A stretch of DNA of 64,000 bases from Buddleja alternifolia (taxonomy: Eukaryota > Streptophyta > Magnoliopsida > Lamiales > Scrophulariaceae). Where the stretch lies: positions 31,154,199 through 31,218,198 of the forward strand of contig CM033405.1 in assembly GCA_019426215.1 (NCBI GenBank), in the 5' to 3' direction. Shown here one piece after another: positions 40,401 to 53,489 of this stretch. The notes beneath the pieces are model-generated. The model ran no database searches. It saw only the letters and a program-made list of their open reading frames with translations, and was not told the origin of the DNA. Both the position numbers and the translations under genes were made by a program. Each line of letters opens with the position of its first letter. Positions within the stretch are counted from its first letter, which is position 1.

Positions 40401-43400
40401 TCAGAATAGTTGAAGTGACATTTTAAGTTTATTCTGTTTCCATTTAGGCAACTTGTAGAAAACATCTTTAGCCATCCCGAATTTCTCCTTGAATTCCCCC
40501 GAGGACAAGTAAGTCTGCAAAAACGAAACGTCTTTTAAGTCCCAATCGAGCATTAAGTATGTGTTTGGATGGATCAGGTGGGCATAAAACCCACCGTAAT
40601 GATTAAAAAAAAATAGCTAAATTTATGCAAACAAATCAAAAGATGGATTTGGATTCTTCGGTCTCAGCTCATACAATCCAAACGCAACCTAAAACTTATT
40701 AAACCATTATGAAAATACTTCTCTAATACATACCTCTCGCCTTGTCACATCAATATCTGTGACTGGATCAGTCGAAGTTGTTTTAAGACGTTCATATGGG
40801 TGTGTCGTAAGTCCTTCCTCATCTTCAACTTCAATCTCCTTCACATCTTCTTTTATTGTTTCCGGCTTGGGTTTTGGTTCTGCTGAATTTTGTTTAGAAA
40901 TCGTCCCAGATTTCGGTTTGGGTACCTCCGGACTCACTTTAACACAAAGAATAGCATTTCAATTAAAACATCCTCTCAATCAATCGTACGAAAAACTTAT
41001 TACACAGACCGTGTTTGACCCCACCAACTAATCACTTAGGAAGTGATAACACTTGTAGCGTGATTGGTTACTCTACCTGAAGTATACACCAATCGCAAGG
41101 CACGTATAATATACTTACCATGTGATTGACTTTAGTTTAGGTAAACCCGAAATACGTTAGAATTCTGGAAAATCACAATATTGGTCCCATAAGATAGAGC
41201 TTGTTGCAGTTTTAGTCCCATAAGATGATATTTTTTTAAAAAAAATTTTTTTTGCAATTCTGGCCTCATCTATTAAAAAAGGGATGAAATTTCGCGCGTG
41301 GAATGCACACGTAGTTAAGTTTATTACTGATCATGTGTTTCCGTCCATTTTTTTAACGGTTGGGATTAAAAATGCATCCTACCGAATGAATTTTGCAAAA
41401 TTGTAAATATTGAAATTAAAATTGCGATGGACTTATCCTATGGGATTAAAGCTACAACTTTCCCTTAGAATTTCCCATTGATTGTGAAATACTAGAGAAA
41501 CAATACCTTTCACTGCACGGGGTATCATGAGTTCTCGAGCGGGGGGCGGTTTTTCGAAACTGGAACTTAGGGCTGCTATAGCTGCTGATCTTGCCGCCAG
41601 TTTTGCTGAATCCGGAGTCACAGATTTCGGGTAAATCTTTCTCACCATTGGAGGAGGAGTTGACAAATTCCGTGCATTAGAATTCTCAAACGTAGCAGCT
41701 AAAGCATTGAATGCTGGAGACCTGCCTCTTACACGAACTCTGTCAGGACTAAAAGACATGCTTCTAGAACGCTGTTCTGGTGCAGCAGACCTTCCAGTAT
41801 GTGTGACGGGCGTTCTCCTTTTGGGTTTCTATCATACAAGATGCACACAAGAAAAAGGTTAAAAGGATAATTACATGCATACCACCTCACTTATGGGGTA
41901 ATTACCACAAGCTCACAAGCCTTCTAAGGTTATTACAAATTAACAAGACACCCCTGTGAAATCCTGACAATTCGAAAATCAGGGGGTGAAACTGCAATCT
42001 GTTTTTTCACTAACAGGGGAAATTATGTACTTTCTCAAATCTCATGGTGTTTTTTGTAATTAAGATCCCATGCGAGGGGTGTCTATATAAATTACTCAAA
42101 GTTTATACACCAAAAAAAAGACATTCGAAACATGTATTTTTATCATTTGTTATCAAAAACATGTTTTCTTTAGTCAATATTTAAGGGCATATCTTTTTTT
42201 TTTATCTAAAACCATAATTAAATACAATTTGTCACCTGTTTCAACTAACATAAAGTCCGAAAACCTCAAGACCTGAGATGGTTTTCACTTGGAAACAATT
42301 TTTTCAATATTAGGTGCACTGCTTTTTATTTGCTTATTTTCGTTCAAATGTGAATTTCTTTTCTATTTTCAATTATTAGGAAAACATAATTCAGAATTAG
42401 CAAGACTTTCAGCTATATTCTTGGAATGGCAGCAAACCAAACAACTGGGAAATTTTTATGTTCTCCCTCCTTTTTTCATTTCCTCGGAACCAATTTGAAA
42501 TCAATTGAAAAGGCAAAATATTATTTGATGAGAACTTCTCTACACCCACAAAAAGTTCAACCAAGAAACACTAGAAAACAAGATAATAAAACCATAAGTC
42601 ATAACAGAACAATATATATTTATAGATCATGTGTTACAAGAACAAAAGAAACTTACATCCCTCACTGGTGTGCCGCCGTGTTTAAGAATAGCCAATTTTC
42701 TCTGAAAAGAGTTACCGTGCATCTGTAACCGTAGAAGTTAGTATCTATCATACAACACTAAAATGCAAGGAAAATGACAGAGGTACATAGCAAGATCACT
42801 TACTGCAAATTTTGTGGAGTCCCAAGAGAAAAAACGAGTAAAGAAAGATGGTTCATTCCCTTCCATAACAATATATATTGGCGCTTGAAGAGATAATTTC
42901 TCGAGAAGAAAATCCCGTTCCAGAAATTTCTGTTTGGAACCAAAATCAGTTATCAAATTTTCATTCCAAATAACATATTAAGCATTTTAAACATAACGAG
43001 ATGAGTTAAAATTTACCTCTCCAATACTTAAAGCATTCATCTTATTCTTAGATTCCACCTGTTGCCCGACCCACACGTAAATGTCTGAATGGCAGTCAAG
43101 AATGAATATATCTTCAGTCATTAGATCATCCTGGTTGAAATTGTATACCTCCGTCACCTACGATAGAGATTACGATTTAATGTCATTGAAATAATATATT
43201 CATGAGAAAATCAATAAGAAAATAAATTGATAGAACAGAACATAATGGAGGTTAATAATATATTTCTGGTGTTCTGTGCATGTAATTAATGATTTCCGAG
43301 GTTAAAACGCCAGTTAATGACAAAATCAAGGCCGTCTTCCTCAAATACTCAACTACTCCCCGAGTCCCAAAACTGTGGTTGTTTGCTGAAATACAAAGTC

Positions 43401-46400
43401 AAACTGTTTAATCTTTAACTGATATATCATATTTTTTTCGGTAATCTTAGTATTACTGAAATTTCCAATATCAATATTTAGCTTATTATTTCATTTTATT
43501 CAGATAAATCGAAAAAACGTTTACTATTGCACTTGTAAATTAATCAATCGGTCAAATGTAGCAAGGATACATAATTTTGGGACAGGGAAGTAATGGATGC
43601 GTTATGATAAAACAAGCATCATTGAACTGCTCAAAGTACTAAAATCAAACTACATCATGTTGTGTTTGGATTGAAGGATTTGAAAGCCATGAATTTCAAA
43701 TTAATCAACAAATCTGTTGAGCTTGTTTGGATGATTTCAAGTTACAATATATTTCAAATCCCTCAAAGCTCATTTTAAGCTATTTTTTCAATCATTATGA
43801 TGGATTTGACATTTGAAATACTTCCTTCAAATCCAATCCATCAATTTAAACACAGCCTTAGTTCTTTATTCAGTAGAGAGAAATAAAGAGATAAAATAGA
43901 CAAACCTTGAGATCACCTGAAAACCAGCGTGAAGTTCAGCCGTAGTTAATAGAACAAATGAACGGACGGAACAAGTTAGTTGATCACTTGAGAATACAAG
44001 CATTGACAAAATTGTAAAAATCAGTAACAAAAAGATATCATACCCTTTGATAAGGTGCATGAGAATAGATGAGGATCGTTTTCAGGTTCTCGTGCAATTT
44101 TCTGGCTTGGGTACTCGGATTTTCCACCTAACAAATCCCAAAATTGCTCAGACTCGGCACCTTCTTTTTGCAGCTTAGACTGCATGTTTGGCTGCAAGTA
44201 CAAAGTGTGACAAGTAAAGGGCACGTGATTTACAATATACAATTTCTAGCAACAGTATTCTCATAAGGGTCGTTTATGTCGTAAATTTATTACACTTCAT
44301 TTCTCAAAATGAATTCTTTCCCCCAAATTACCCTCTCACTAAAAAGTACGGTGTGACACCAATTTACTTTCAATCATTATTTTTAGGGATAATTACATGC
44401 ACGCCCTGTCACTTATTGTGTAAATATCAGCAGTCCCTTCAGTTTTGTAAATCACCTGTAATATACTTTACTTTTATTGACAGAAGGTGAAATTGTAATC
44501 AGTGGTAAAACTGTAATCTGCTTTGGAATCTGCTTTTACTAATAGGGACTAATAGGTGAGGTTATGGTAATTTCTCAAACCTCGGGGTGTTTCTCATAAT
44601 TAATATCTCATGAGGGGGTGTTTATGCAGTTCACCCTTATTGAGAATGGGTAACTATGTAACATACACCAAAATTTTCACTTTTTCGATACTCATCTAAG
44701 ACTCTGTAATCAAACTGATCCATAATAAACATGGGAGGGAGGGGGAGTATCTCAGTTCTTCGCTTACCAACAAAATATGCAATAAGATGCATAAATAATA
44801 CTTGTGATAAAAGTATTACCACATCCTCATTCCATATCATAACAGATGTTCGTCAATAAAATATAGTATGTGACCACAGCTTATTCTTGGTGCTGAACTC
44901 ATAAACGTAAGGGAAACATCCTCAATAAGTGTCTGACCTTTATAAAATCCAGCTGCCTCTCGACAAGTTCCTGAGCTTCAGATGTTGTGAGATTTCCTGA
45001 CCAGGTAAAGACAGAGGACCCACTGTGTAGAATGTAACAATAGGAGGAATTCAATGATGACGCCACCTGAATCAATTAGATACGAAATTTTAAGCAGGGC
45101 TGAATGGTTCAAAGCTAAAAAACGTAAAGTTGAACCTTGTTCAGGAATTCATGTATAATGGTTCAAGGGGCCTGGTTATTGATAAAAAAGAAATTGTTCC
45201 GTTTTTTCCAATATTATTGAAACAAAGTTGTTTTCAGTTGCTGTTATGTTCATTCTTTAACAGATATATTCACAAGGAAAAGGATTCAATCCTGGCACGG
45301 ATATTTAGTACTTTTTATTTAATAAATCTTGATGCAGGGTGCAAACTGAAATTCCTGTCCAATAGGGAAAGACCATGGAAAAAGGTCGTCGTCTCACTAA
45401 ATAATTAATTATGAAAACAATGACACAGAATCAAGCTAATTATGATTCAAGACGGATATTGATATTTAAATGAGCTCTTTGCCTCTTTTAAATGGCCCAA
45501 AGCAATTCATCACAGTCAAACCTCAAACAGAAAAGAAATAAAACAAAAGGATGATAAAGTAATTTAGCAGGTGGAAAACCTAGTTTAGACTGAAGAATAC
45601 AAGCTCAAAGTAGAAAAGGAAGAGAATATGCTTCAACTTTATCTCCAAACTCATCTTGCACCAATTTTCAACTTTCAATACAACCCTAAATGGGGATGTC
45701 AATGTAATCCTATAACAGCTCCAGAGCCAAAGATTTCTCAACTTATCAAATTAGCCATAACAATATCATGATTTAACACCCACTAAGAAGTATATTCCGT
45801 TCATTACTCTCTTGCTAGTTCAATAATCATCACCGTATCCAAAAGATCATTAAGAAAAGGTACCTAACATAGACAACTGAAAAGGATGAACGCGTCTAAG
45901 AAAAGCTAGCTGCTCAGATGATATTTATCTTTCTCTTTAGAGCTCCAGTGGTAAAAGAATCATAGTGATTATGAGTAACAGTATAAGACAAAAAGGTTAA
46001 GAACCAAAAAAAAATTCAAATTTTTATATGGTTGGCAAGCACCTTTTTGGAAACTGGGAGGACAGAAAATACCATAATTACAAGAGAACACGAAGACATG
46101 TCCGAGATGCTAAGGCCATGTTTGGATACGCTTTCAAAACAAGTTTTCATTTCTGGATCACAATTTTACGAAAATCCACACTACACCCCGTTTTCAACAG
46201 CAAATACCCACTTTTCAAATTTACTTTTACAGTTCCCTATATAACAACCCATCACTTCAATACATCTTCACTTCACACTATCTCTAATCAATAATTACCT
46301 ACACCAACTATTCTCTCTTTTCTCTTACTTACTATTTTTTTTCTCCGATTACCATTACCAGAATAACCAATTCAATCATTTTACATGTCATAAAATCAAC

Positions 46401-49400
46401 AAACCCCACTTGATTGACATATTTCACTAATTCCAACCATTTTCGGTAAACATAACCAACACAATTAATAACGAACTATTTTCACATGAATACCCTACCC
46501 TTACTACGCATTTCGTGACAAAGTTTCTAGAAACAAACTGAAAAACATATCCAACTATAGCCTAAGAGTCATTATCAGCTGCCAATCCTATGTAAATGAA
46601 ATAAAAATAAATGGAGCCTAGGGCTTACTGGTTCAACTTGAATTGCTTGCATATTTTCAGGTCCACTTCCTTGAACTCTAAATAATGCAAGTCCATCCTC
46701 TGTATATGTATCATCTGGAAGTTCCTTTTCTGCTATGTAATTTTTGTAGCCCTTACTAAGACCACCCTGATGAAATGCAGACAATTTATTTCATGGCCAA
46801 GAATAATAGGTATACGACAGTAAGAACGCAAGTGAAACTTCAAATCTATTCATATATATGTAATTCCCAAACCTTAAAGACAATGAAGCTCTGAAAAATG
46901 GCAAAGAACTGGATAGGTTCGTGTCCTTCATAGATGCGAGCCTAGAAGTGCAAAAGAAACTAAACTATCAATACAAATATCAAGGTAGAAATGCAAAATT
47001 ACTAAAATCGGAATGAAGTAATCCAGGAAGGTGATTTGCCTGAGTGGGTGAAAACTTCATTGATTCAACCATCTGGCTTGCCTGTGAAGTCGCTGCTACC
47101 CTATCTTCCTGTAGAGCGTGATTAAAGCAATCAATAATTCCATCAATAAATCTGAATTGACTGCTAAAATAGAAACGACATGGTTTGAAGAATTTTTTTC
47201 TTGAAAAAATCACTAGCGTCATTATATTCAGTGACAATATGAAGGTTTGTAAGGAAAATGATGTTCATCGTGCAATTTCTTAAGCATGTTTTGGTCAGCT
47301 TCATCTCCCTCTGAATTGATGTTTAGAACTTGCAAAAGAAAATATCTTTATTGTTAACTGTTTAAAAAAAATATTTCAGCTAAATAAAAACGCCTCCATT
47401 ATCTTTAACCTTAGCCCTTATAAAATTTCAGATAATTCAACTGATATGTATAGTGTACTCAAACACCATTAATTGCTTATAGACGTCGAATTCCATGCTA
47501 ATAACATCCAGAACGGTGGCAACCTCTGCATATTATAACTATTTAAAAATGATAAATTTTGCCAAGGTACTACAAGAACATTAGGAAACATAAGACTTCA
47601 CCTCAACGCTCTGCTTCCCAAACCATGTCCCTATCAAATGTTCATCTTTTTCTTCTCCAGGAAAAGAATATTGAAAGATATAGCAATCTCCACTGTAAAA
47701 TTTAGTTTGATCAGAAGCTGGAAGAAGAGTCTTCAGTTGACCATCGACACGCCACACCTGGCCGTTGTCAGCAGTAAAGTAAGAAAATCAGTATAAGTAG
47801 TGAAACAAGAAATGCAATTACAAATTCACGAGATTGGTTAAAAGAGTGCCACTAAATTAATTTCTATTTATTTTTTCCTAAAGATGTTTATCATTGGCAC
47901 CATCTCCGTCTGAAGAAATTATTTATAAATATGCTCGGTAAAAAGCTATACGCACGATACCTTTAAATCTCCTGTGCAGTCTATATATGGTTGAGGTTCT
48001 TCTTCCTTGGGAGATTCTGCTTTCAGAAGACCCTTCACGTTTATCCCTTGGCGCTTTAGAAGGGCTAGAAAGCATCAAATTCCGAAAAAAATATCAAAAC
48101 AACTTAAAAAATTTGTTATAATTGAGTACATAAATCTGCCATGCCATATATATAACTAACCTGCAACTTTCCCTCTACCATCCTCAGACACAGCCACATT
48201 GGTTGATTGAGGCCAAGAGACAAACTTGGAGCGAAACATCACAGTCTCAAACCCCTCAATCACACGGATAACATGACATTTGGATCTTTCAAGCCCACGC
48301 AGTAATTCCTGCAAGTGGAAGTGAGTGCTAGGTTAATTGACAAGGATATGACTCGAAAATCATTTGAAAACCTTAATACCCCATTTTGTATAAGGATTTT
48401 GGTGAGGAAGAAAAAAAAATGCCAAGGGAAACAAGTTACGTCATTTAGAAGGTGTTTGGCTAAGCTTATTTTTAAGGAGTGGTTATAAGATGTCTTTGGA
48501 GCTTATAAGTTCTCTATCTTATAAGCTCTTAAACAATAAGTTGGGGTTTCCTGACTTAATTTTAGGAGGTTATAAGCTTCTGACGACTTATTTCAAGTGC
48601 TTATAAATTGCTTTGTCAAAAAAAATTATCAAACAATTTGTACGAGCTTATAAGTTGTTTCAAGGTGCTTATAAGCTCAGCCACTCACCCTCTTAGTTGT
48701 TAAGAAAATATCACTTAATTGGTGAAGACTCATTTTCCTCTCAAAAGGGTGAAAAGAACTAGAGATAAGCATGAGGAAGAGATTATTTGTTCACATCGCA
48801 AGCTCCAAATCCTTAAACCAAACAGAGCATGAGTAAATAAAGCAGCTAGACTTACATCAACTGCGCTGCTTGCAGCTTTCCTTCTGTCAAGAGAAGTATT
48901 TCTCCCCATCCAAACAAAGACTTCCATCCCACAATCGAGAATATAGCATCTAGTTGTGTCTAGTAACTCCCTTGTCCAAGAATCAGCCTCAACAGGTACT
49001 GCCTCTCCCTTCTCAACACTTGTAACATTAGAAATAGTTGTCAGAACCAACATCTCAAAACTCTACGGTTTCTCATCAAGACCAATTATTTTCACACATT
49101 TCTTCAAAATCAAACAGGACGGCAAAATGTAAATGTAACCCCGTCGCTTATCAAGAGAATAGCCAATATCTATACTACCAATAGAAGGAAGAAAAATAGA
49201 ATTATTTTTTTGTAGTCATCTGCAACATCTATGCTGAAGACTAATATATTCAAGAGAAAAATGTGGAACAAATATGAGTCGGCATATTTTTTCAACAAGT
49301 CAATTGAAGAATCTTTTTAATTAAATAAATATATATACTTTTTTAGTACATGCAAGTACATTAATACAGATTCCCCATATTTGATTTGGGTCTTTCAATT

Positions 49401-50622
49401 CCTTAAAGCATCAACAAACTTGGCAAGTTGGTAACAAATTAATCCACCCTATGGATACAAGATTCATGTGAGAAAAAGATCATACGAATCAACGTTAATG
49501 AAAAAAAAATACCAGAAAAGCTTAGAAGGAACATTATCGGTACTCTTGTATCCATTAGTGGTTGATTTCCTTGCAAGTGGAGCAAATCCACCAAAGAAAC
49601 CCCAAAATTCTCCGGTTTCAGCATCAGCCATTAATTTTCCATCTTCTGCATTCAAAAAAAAAAAAAAGGCTATGAATCACCCACTCATCAGTTAGCAACA
49701 TCAAAAACACTCAATTAGTGACATAGTTACCAATAGCTGCTATTTCACATTTTCCATCATGATAAGTATCTTTAACATACTGAACAACTTCCAAAGCTTT
49801 AGCTCTCTCTTGAATAGATGAGTTGGAACCATTGAACTGGAAAATTTTAGACTTCGTATCGAGGATAAATATGTCATCGTGATTGAGAGAGGATCGAGCA
49901 AAAGGCACCTGTCCGATCAAAATAGAAGGTAAACAATATAAAAATATTTAAAAAAAAAACGCAAACAGAAAAAATGAAAAAAGAAGGGAACTTGCCTCTT
50001 TCACATGAACAACATGCTTCCCTTTACATACAAATAAGCGGGTTTGGTGCTCTTCGGCCTCAGCATGCTTGAAGCCTGACGCAACTCCACCTTCTTGGGG
50101 TATTATACATGGTTTAAAATACGAAAGGAATTTCTCTGTTTCATGGCCTTGAACTTCACGGTATTGAACAGCACGCCCACCCAATGCTGCATCTAATTCA
50201 ACGGTCTTGATGGCTGCGGAGCCGGCTTCATCCTACGTAGGACAGTGTTTCTATAATTAGGAAATGATTTGTATAGAAGTACATCAACTAGATTAAAGGA
50301 AAAAAAAAGGATAACATAAAGGCTTACCTGGCTGGTATCTTTACCTAGCCAATAATGAATATCATGACGTAGGGCACCATTTTTCAAGGCAGTGGTCTGC
50401 AGAAAGGAGACTAAGGGTCACACTGAAATAAATACCTTTAGCATAATCACATTTACTGGAAATAATAAGATTAAGACAAGAAAACTAAAATGTATTGACC
50501 TTTATGCTTGTATATATGGTTTATGGTTAATTGAAAAAAGAGCAAAAATGACATAATAACAAACAGAAAGACCTGGAAGCAAATAAGCTTTTAGTAAAAT
50601 GCAAAGGGGAAAACAAAAAGCG

Positions 50623-50657
<35 letters not shown>

Positions 50658-51318
50658 ATTAAAGGATTCTAGAAGCCTACTATGAGGCAGCTTAGAACAA
50701 TAGAAGTAGAAAAGTAAAAAATAACAATGAATACTACTCAGAATTTCAGATGAGCAAACATGAATACGAATACGAATCGGGATAAAAACTGTAAGAAGCG
50801 TTCGCACTCAAAAGCTGGCTTTTTAAGCTCAGCAACATAAACCATTGAGGTGCAAAAAGCTATTTCTGGAGTAACAAAATTCAAATATTACCTTTAAAAT
50901 CACATAGGAATCTCCAGTGAAAAATTTCCCATGTGAAGATGTTGGGACTGGGACAGGATGGAAATTTTCAATTCGCCATATTTCAATGCCACTAGACTAA
51001 GTCAAGGAAGCGAATAAATAGAGTCGTGACAGTCGATATACGACAGCTAAAAAATTAATAACAATTGAAAATGTAACTAAAGATATATCAGAAACAATCA
51101 AAGTTTCTATGAACTAGTTGTGCAACCTTAACTTCTATATTCAAGATGTGAATCCTTGCGATAAATCATTTTGTTAACAGAAATGAGGATACATCGATAA
51201 AAAAAAATGCATACAACCTAATGATATTATGCAAAAAAAATGACGATTTATTAAGAGGATACGCCTTCTGTCCTGCCCCTTGGAAAGCTGGATCCAATTC
51301 TCTCATTGAAACAGACAT
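40401..51318 (-). CDS. VLN4: Villin, VLN4 type (actin-bundling gelsolin-domain protein)
   Basis: About 20 exons from [14 protein letters not shown] (51263-51318) to [16 protein letters not shown] and the stop at 40401. Six gelsolin repeats are readable in order, for example [80 protein letters not shown] Ser/Arg-rich linker follows ([20 protein letters not shown]), then an acidic region and the headpiece. Villins bind, bundle and cap actin filaments, with calcium and PIP2 control in the family; plant VLN4 works in root-hair and tip growth. I traced exons by splice sites and phase (for example 50892-50991, 50328-50396, 43906-43916, 40734 to about 40933, 40401-40514). No disruption was seen. 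Introns hold many MITEs. Confidence 0.97.
41167..41464. mobile_element. Mutator-like MITE in a VLN4 intron
   Basis: Ends GGAAAATCACAATATTGGTC and, from the right, GGGAAAGTTGTAGCTTTAAT, continuing with CCCATA(A/G)GAT on both arms. Flanks TTAGAATTCT (41157-41166) and TTAGAATTTC (41465-41474) match at 8 of the first 9 positions, as expected of an aged 9-bp duplication. Confidence 0.75.
41875..42097. mobile_element. GGATAATTACA-type MITE in a VLN4 intron
   Basis: Starts GGATAATTACATGCATACCA and contains CCTCACTTATGGGGTAATTAC, AACAGGGGAAATTATG and GCGAGGGGTGT, the same word order as the elements at 44396-44636 and 35862-36115. Non-coding. Confidence 0.65.
43660..43858. mobile_element. Small TIR element (about 200 bp) in a VLN4 intron
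   Basis: Left end TGTGTTTGGATTGAAGGATT pairs with the right end, whose complement reads GGCTGTGTTTAAATTGATGGATT in part. Interior words TTTCAAAT recur in both orientations. It ends about 50 bp from the 11-nt microexon. Confidence 0.6.
43906..43916 (-). other. 11-nt microexon of VLN4
   Basis: The gene strand reads TTTTCAG|GTGATCTCAAG|GTTTG. The exon before ends in phase 1 (SCTLSK plus one base) and the exon after starts [12 protein letters not shown]. Only this 11-nt piece restores the frame, giving G-D-L-K where Arabidopsis VLN4 has a four-residue match (E-V-L-K type). Acceptor and donor are canonical AG and GT. Confidence 0.85.
44396..44636. mobile_element. GGGATAATTACA-type MITE in a VLN4 intron
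   Basis: Starts GGGATAATTACATGCACGCC; includes TGTAATCTGC, TTACTAATAGGGACTAATAG and ends near TGAGGGGGTG...CACCC. Same family as 41875-42097. Confidence 0.65.
46114..46562. mobile_element. Tourist-like MITE with perfect TAA duplication
   Basis: Flanked by TAA at 46111-46113 and 46563-46565. Ends GGCCATGTTTGGATACGCTT and, from the right, GGCTATAGTTGGATATGTTT. The interior shares CATCACTTCAATAC-like AT-rich sequence with the element at 18720-19110. It lies in a VLN4 intron. Confidence 0.85.
48451..48690. mobile_element. MITE rich in CTTATAAG words in a VLN4 intron
   Basis: Ends GGTGTTTGGCTAAGCTTAT and, from the right, GGGTGAGTGGCTGAGCTTAT. The body repeats GAGCTTATAAG and its variants. It is related to 16440-16740. 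Confidence 0.7.
50625..50655 (+). repeat. Uninterrupted G31 tract in a VLN4 intron
   Basis: Thirty-one consecutive G on the plus strand (C on the gene strand), preceded by CGCC. Such a run can form G-quadruplex or i-motif structures and is prone to length error in sequencing, so the exact count is uncertain. Confidence 0.85.
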
Positions 51319-52840
51319 AGTGTTTCCCTAACTTCTATAATATTGTCTATCCCCAAATTTTACCTGAAACAAGACAAGGAAAAGCATCAATAAAGAAAAC
51401 ACAAAGCTGTGGAATATGCGAAAATGCTATACAGATTTTGAGATCAAGAAAATGGAGACGAGACAATGTATCATCTGAACACGTGATATCACCCATATAG
51501 CCATGAACTTACAAATGAACAACCCGATTAAAACAATAATTTAAAATGGACACGAAAAAAAATCAAACGGTTAAAATACATGAATATTGTGAGGCCGTGC
51601 AGGAAATTGAGAATATAGACTCAGTGACAGTGAATTTCTCGTCAGGTGATTAATATAGTTTTCAGGAATTATCAGTGACAATGAAACTTTAGGAGTAATT
51701 AGGACTTATAAACCACATAGCAATATGCTCTCAAGGACATTTTCATACAAGAACTCCAGATCAACATTTCCCGTTAACTAGCATTCCTTTGCACTCATTG
51801 AAATATCCAAATACTCAGCCTAAAAGCAACCATGAAATCAAGTTTGTTCGTGCTTATAACCCAATCTGAGACAACACTCTTTTAAGTCCACTCCATCTGT
51901 AGAGACTAAATCGTCTGGTAACTTTTATCCGCTCTTCAAGCCTTTCTGGCACAGGCTGGAAACAGGTTTTTTTCCACAATGCATTCTCCTTGGTTATGCA
52001 ATTCTCAAAATCTACCAAGGTTTTCGCTTCTCACTCAGTTTTCAGTCAGCATTCAGTCATCAGTTAAACTGAAGATTCTAAATTTCTGTGCATTCTTTTG
52101 CCAGTATGCCCCTTAAATGCTTAATACAATGTACCAACTATGGACATGATTCCGAGTTTAACCAACTATGTAAACTAACAACTTCCTCAAAAGATTCAAC
52201 TGTGTACATAGTACTGGAATATCTTCAGATCCAGCTAGGCGAAAAGGGATTATATAGGTACTTAACTCCACATTTTATTTAAATAAATAAAGGAAGGTAA
52301 TGCATAAATCAATAAAACCCCTTTCTTTCTTCAGTCTCTTGGAGGCATTGATCTTGAAATTCCAACTCTATTATTAAAGTAAAACAACAAAAAATATTCC
52401 ATTCAAACATTCAGACACAATAAAACTCGAAGATTACGGTCCCCGAAGCACCACCTATATTAAATGCAAAATGTTGCTTCCCAGATCATGAACACTTAAT
52501 TGAAAAACAAGCAACATTTGTACGTCAAATATTTAATCAAACCAACATTAAAACCCACAAAATAAACTTGAACATAACAAAGAAACAGAGCATAAAACAG
52601 AGCAATTCTGTTCAATCTAATTACCTCTTTTAATTTCTCGAGCCCACTTCAAAATACCCCAAACAGATCCAATCTAACAACTCAACTAAGCTCAATCAAC
52701 CAAAAAAAACCTGCCCAGATTTCAAAAAAGAAAAATTGGTGCTCAAAAACAGAGGAAACGATGAGAGAGAAAGAAGAGAGAGAGAGAAAGAGAGGGAGAT
52801 GGAATGATGATGATGAGCTGCAAAGACAGGCGTGCCTATC
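51319..52840 (-). promoter_or_regulatory. VLN4 5' UTR with a probable leader intron
   Basis: A canonical donor (AAGAG|GTAATT at about 52625) and acceptor (TTTCAG at 51363) would remove about 1.26 kb and leave a short second leader exon before the ATG. The presumed first leader exon includes a GA/CT-rich tract at about 52760-52800, typical of plant 5' UTRs. The leader intron itself shows no other feature. The transcript start is inferred. Confidence 0.55.
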
Positions 52841-53489
52841 ACTAACATTCAGCTAAAAAAGAAAACCCCTTTTCTTAATTCACAGTACTAATCACAAAAT
52901 GAACTGTAAAGATTCATTGACCATATCACTATTAAACAAAAAATTAATCAACTCAAGGGTCGTGTATTAAAATCAAAATTAAATGCTTGTAGGTAAAAAC
53001 TTACTGCCAACTTTTTGAGTTGCCTTATGCAGACTAAAATGGGAATTAAAGATTAAAGCAAGTGTAATGGGTCCTGGAAGCTTGGAGCTGACTTCCCATA
53101 ATCCTAAATCAGGGGATGAGAGAGGAAGTGTTGGAACAAAAACAATAATAAGAGCCTAATGAATTAAACGATAACAATTTACGTTGTTCGACAATTGCAG
53201 AGAAGCGTAAAGAGTATTTAAATATATTGTACTGTTTTTTTGGGTAGGGTTAAATATATCGTACTATGATAATGTTAATTATTTAAGTTTAAAACTTTAA
53301 GACATATCCGCATCGAAATAAAAAAATTGAGAAGGTTAGGTGGCCGGCCATAATTTCATGGATGACCAAAAAAAAAAAGGGATGTAATTTGTTAATGGGT
53401 GGCAAATTGGAAGATGCTCTTCTTGCCTAGCTGCGTTATGGGGCCCTAATGGGGGATACATGGTAGGGACCAAAAGCATTTGTGGGAGA
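52841..53489. other. Upstream intergenic DNA of VLN4, no gene seen
   Basis: AT-rich sequence that probably includes the VLN4 promoter. No motif stands out enough to call, and no repeat boundary is clear until the tandem array begins. Confidence 0.5.

Noticed and set aside
47237..47600. Extra villin exon
   Set aside because: The exon ending GKQSVE joins in frame to [11 protein letters not shown] at 47107; the sequence between has no villin similarity.
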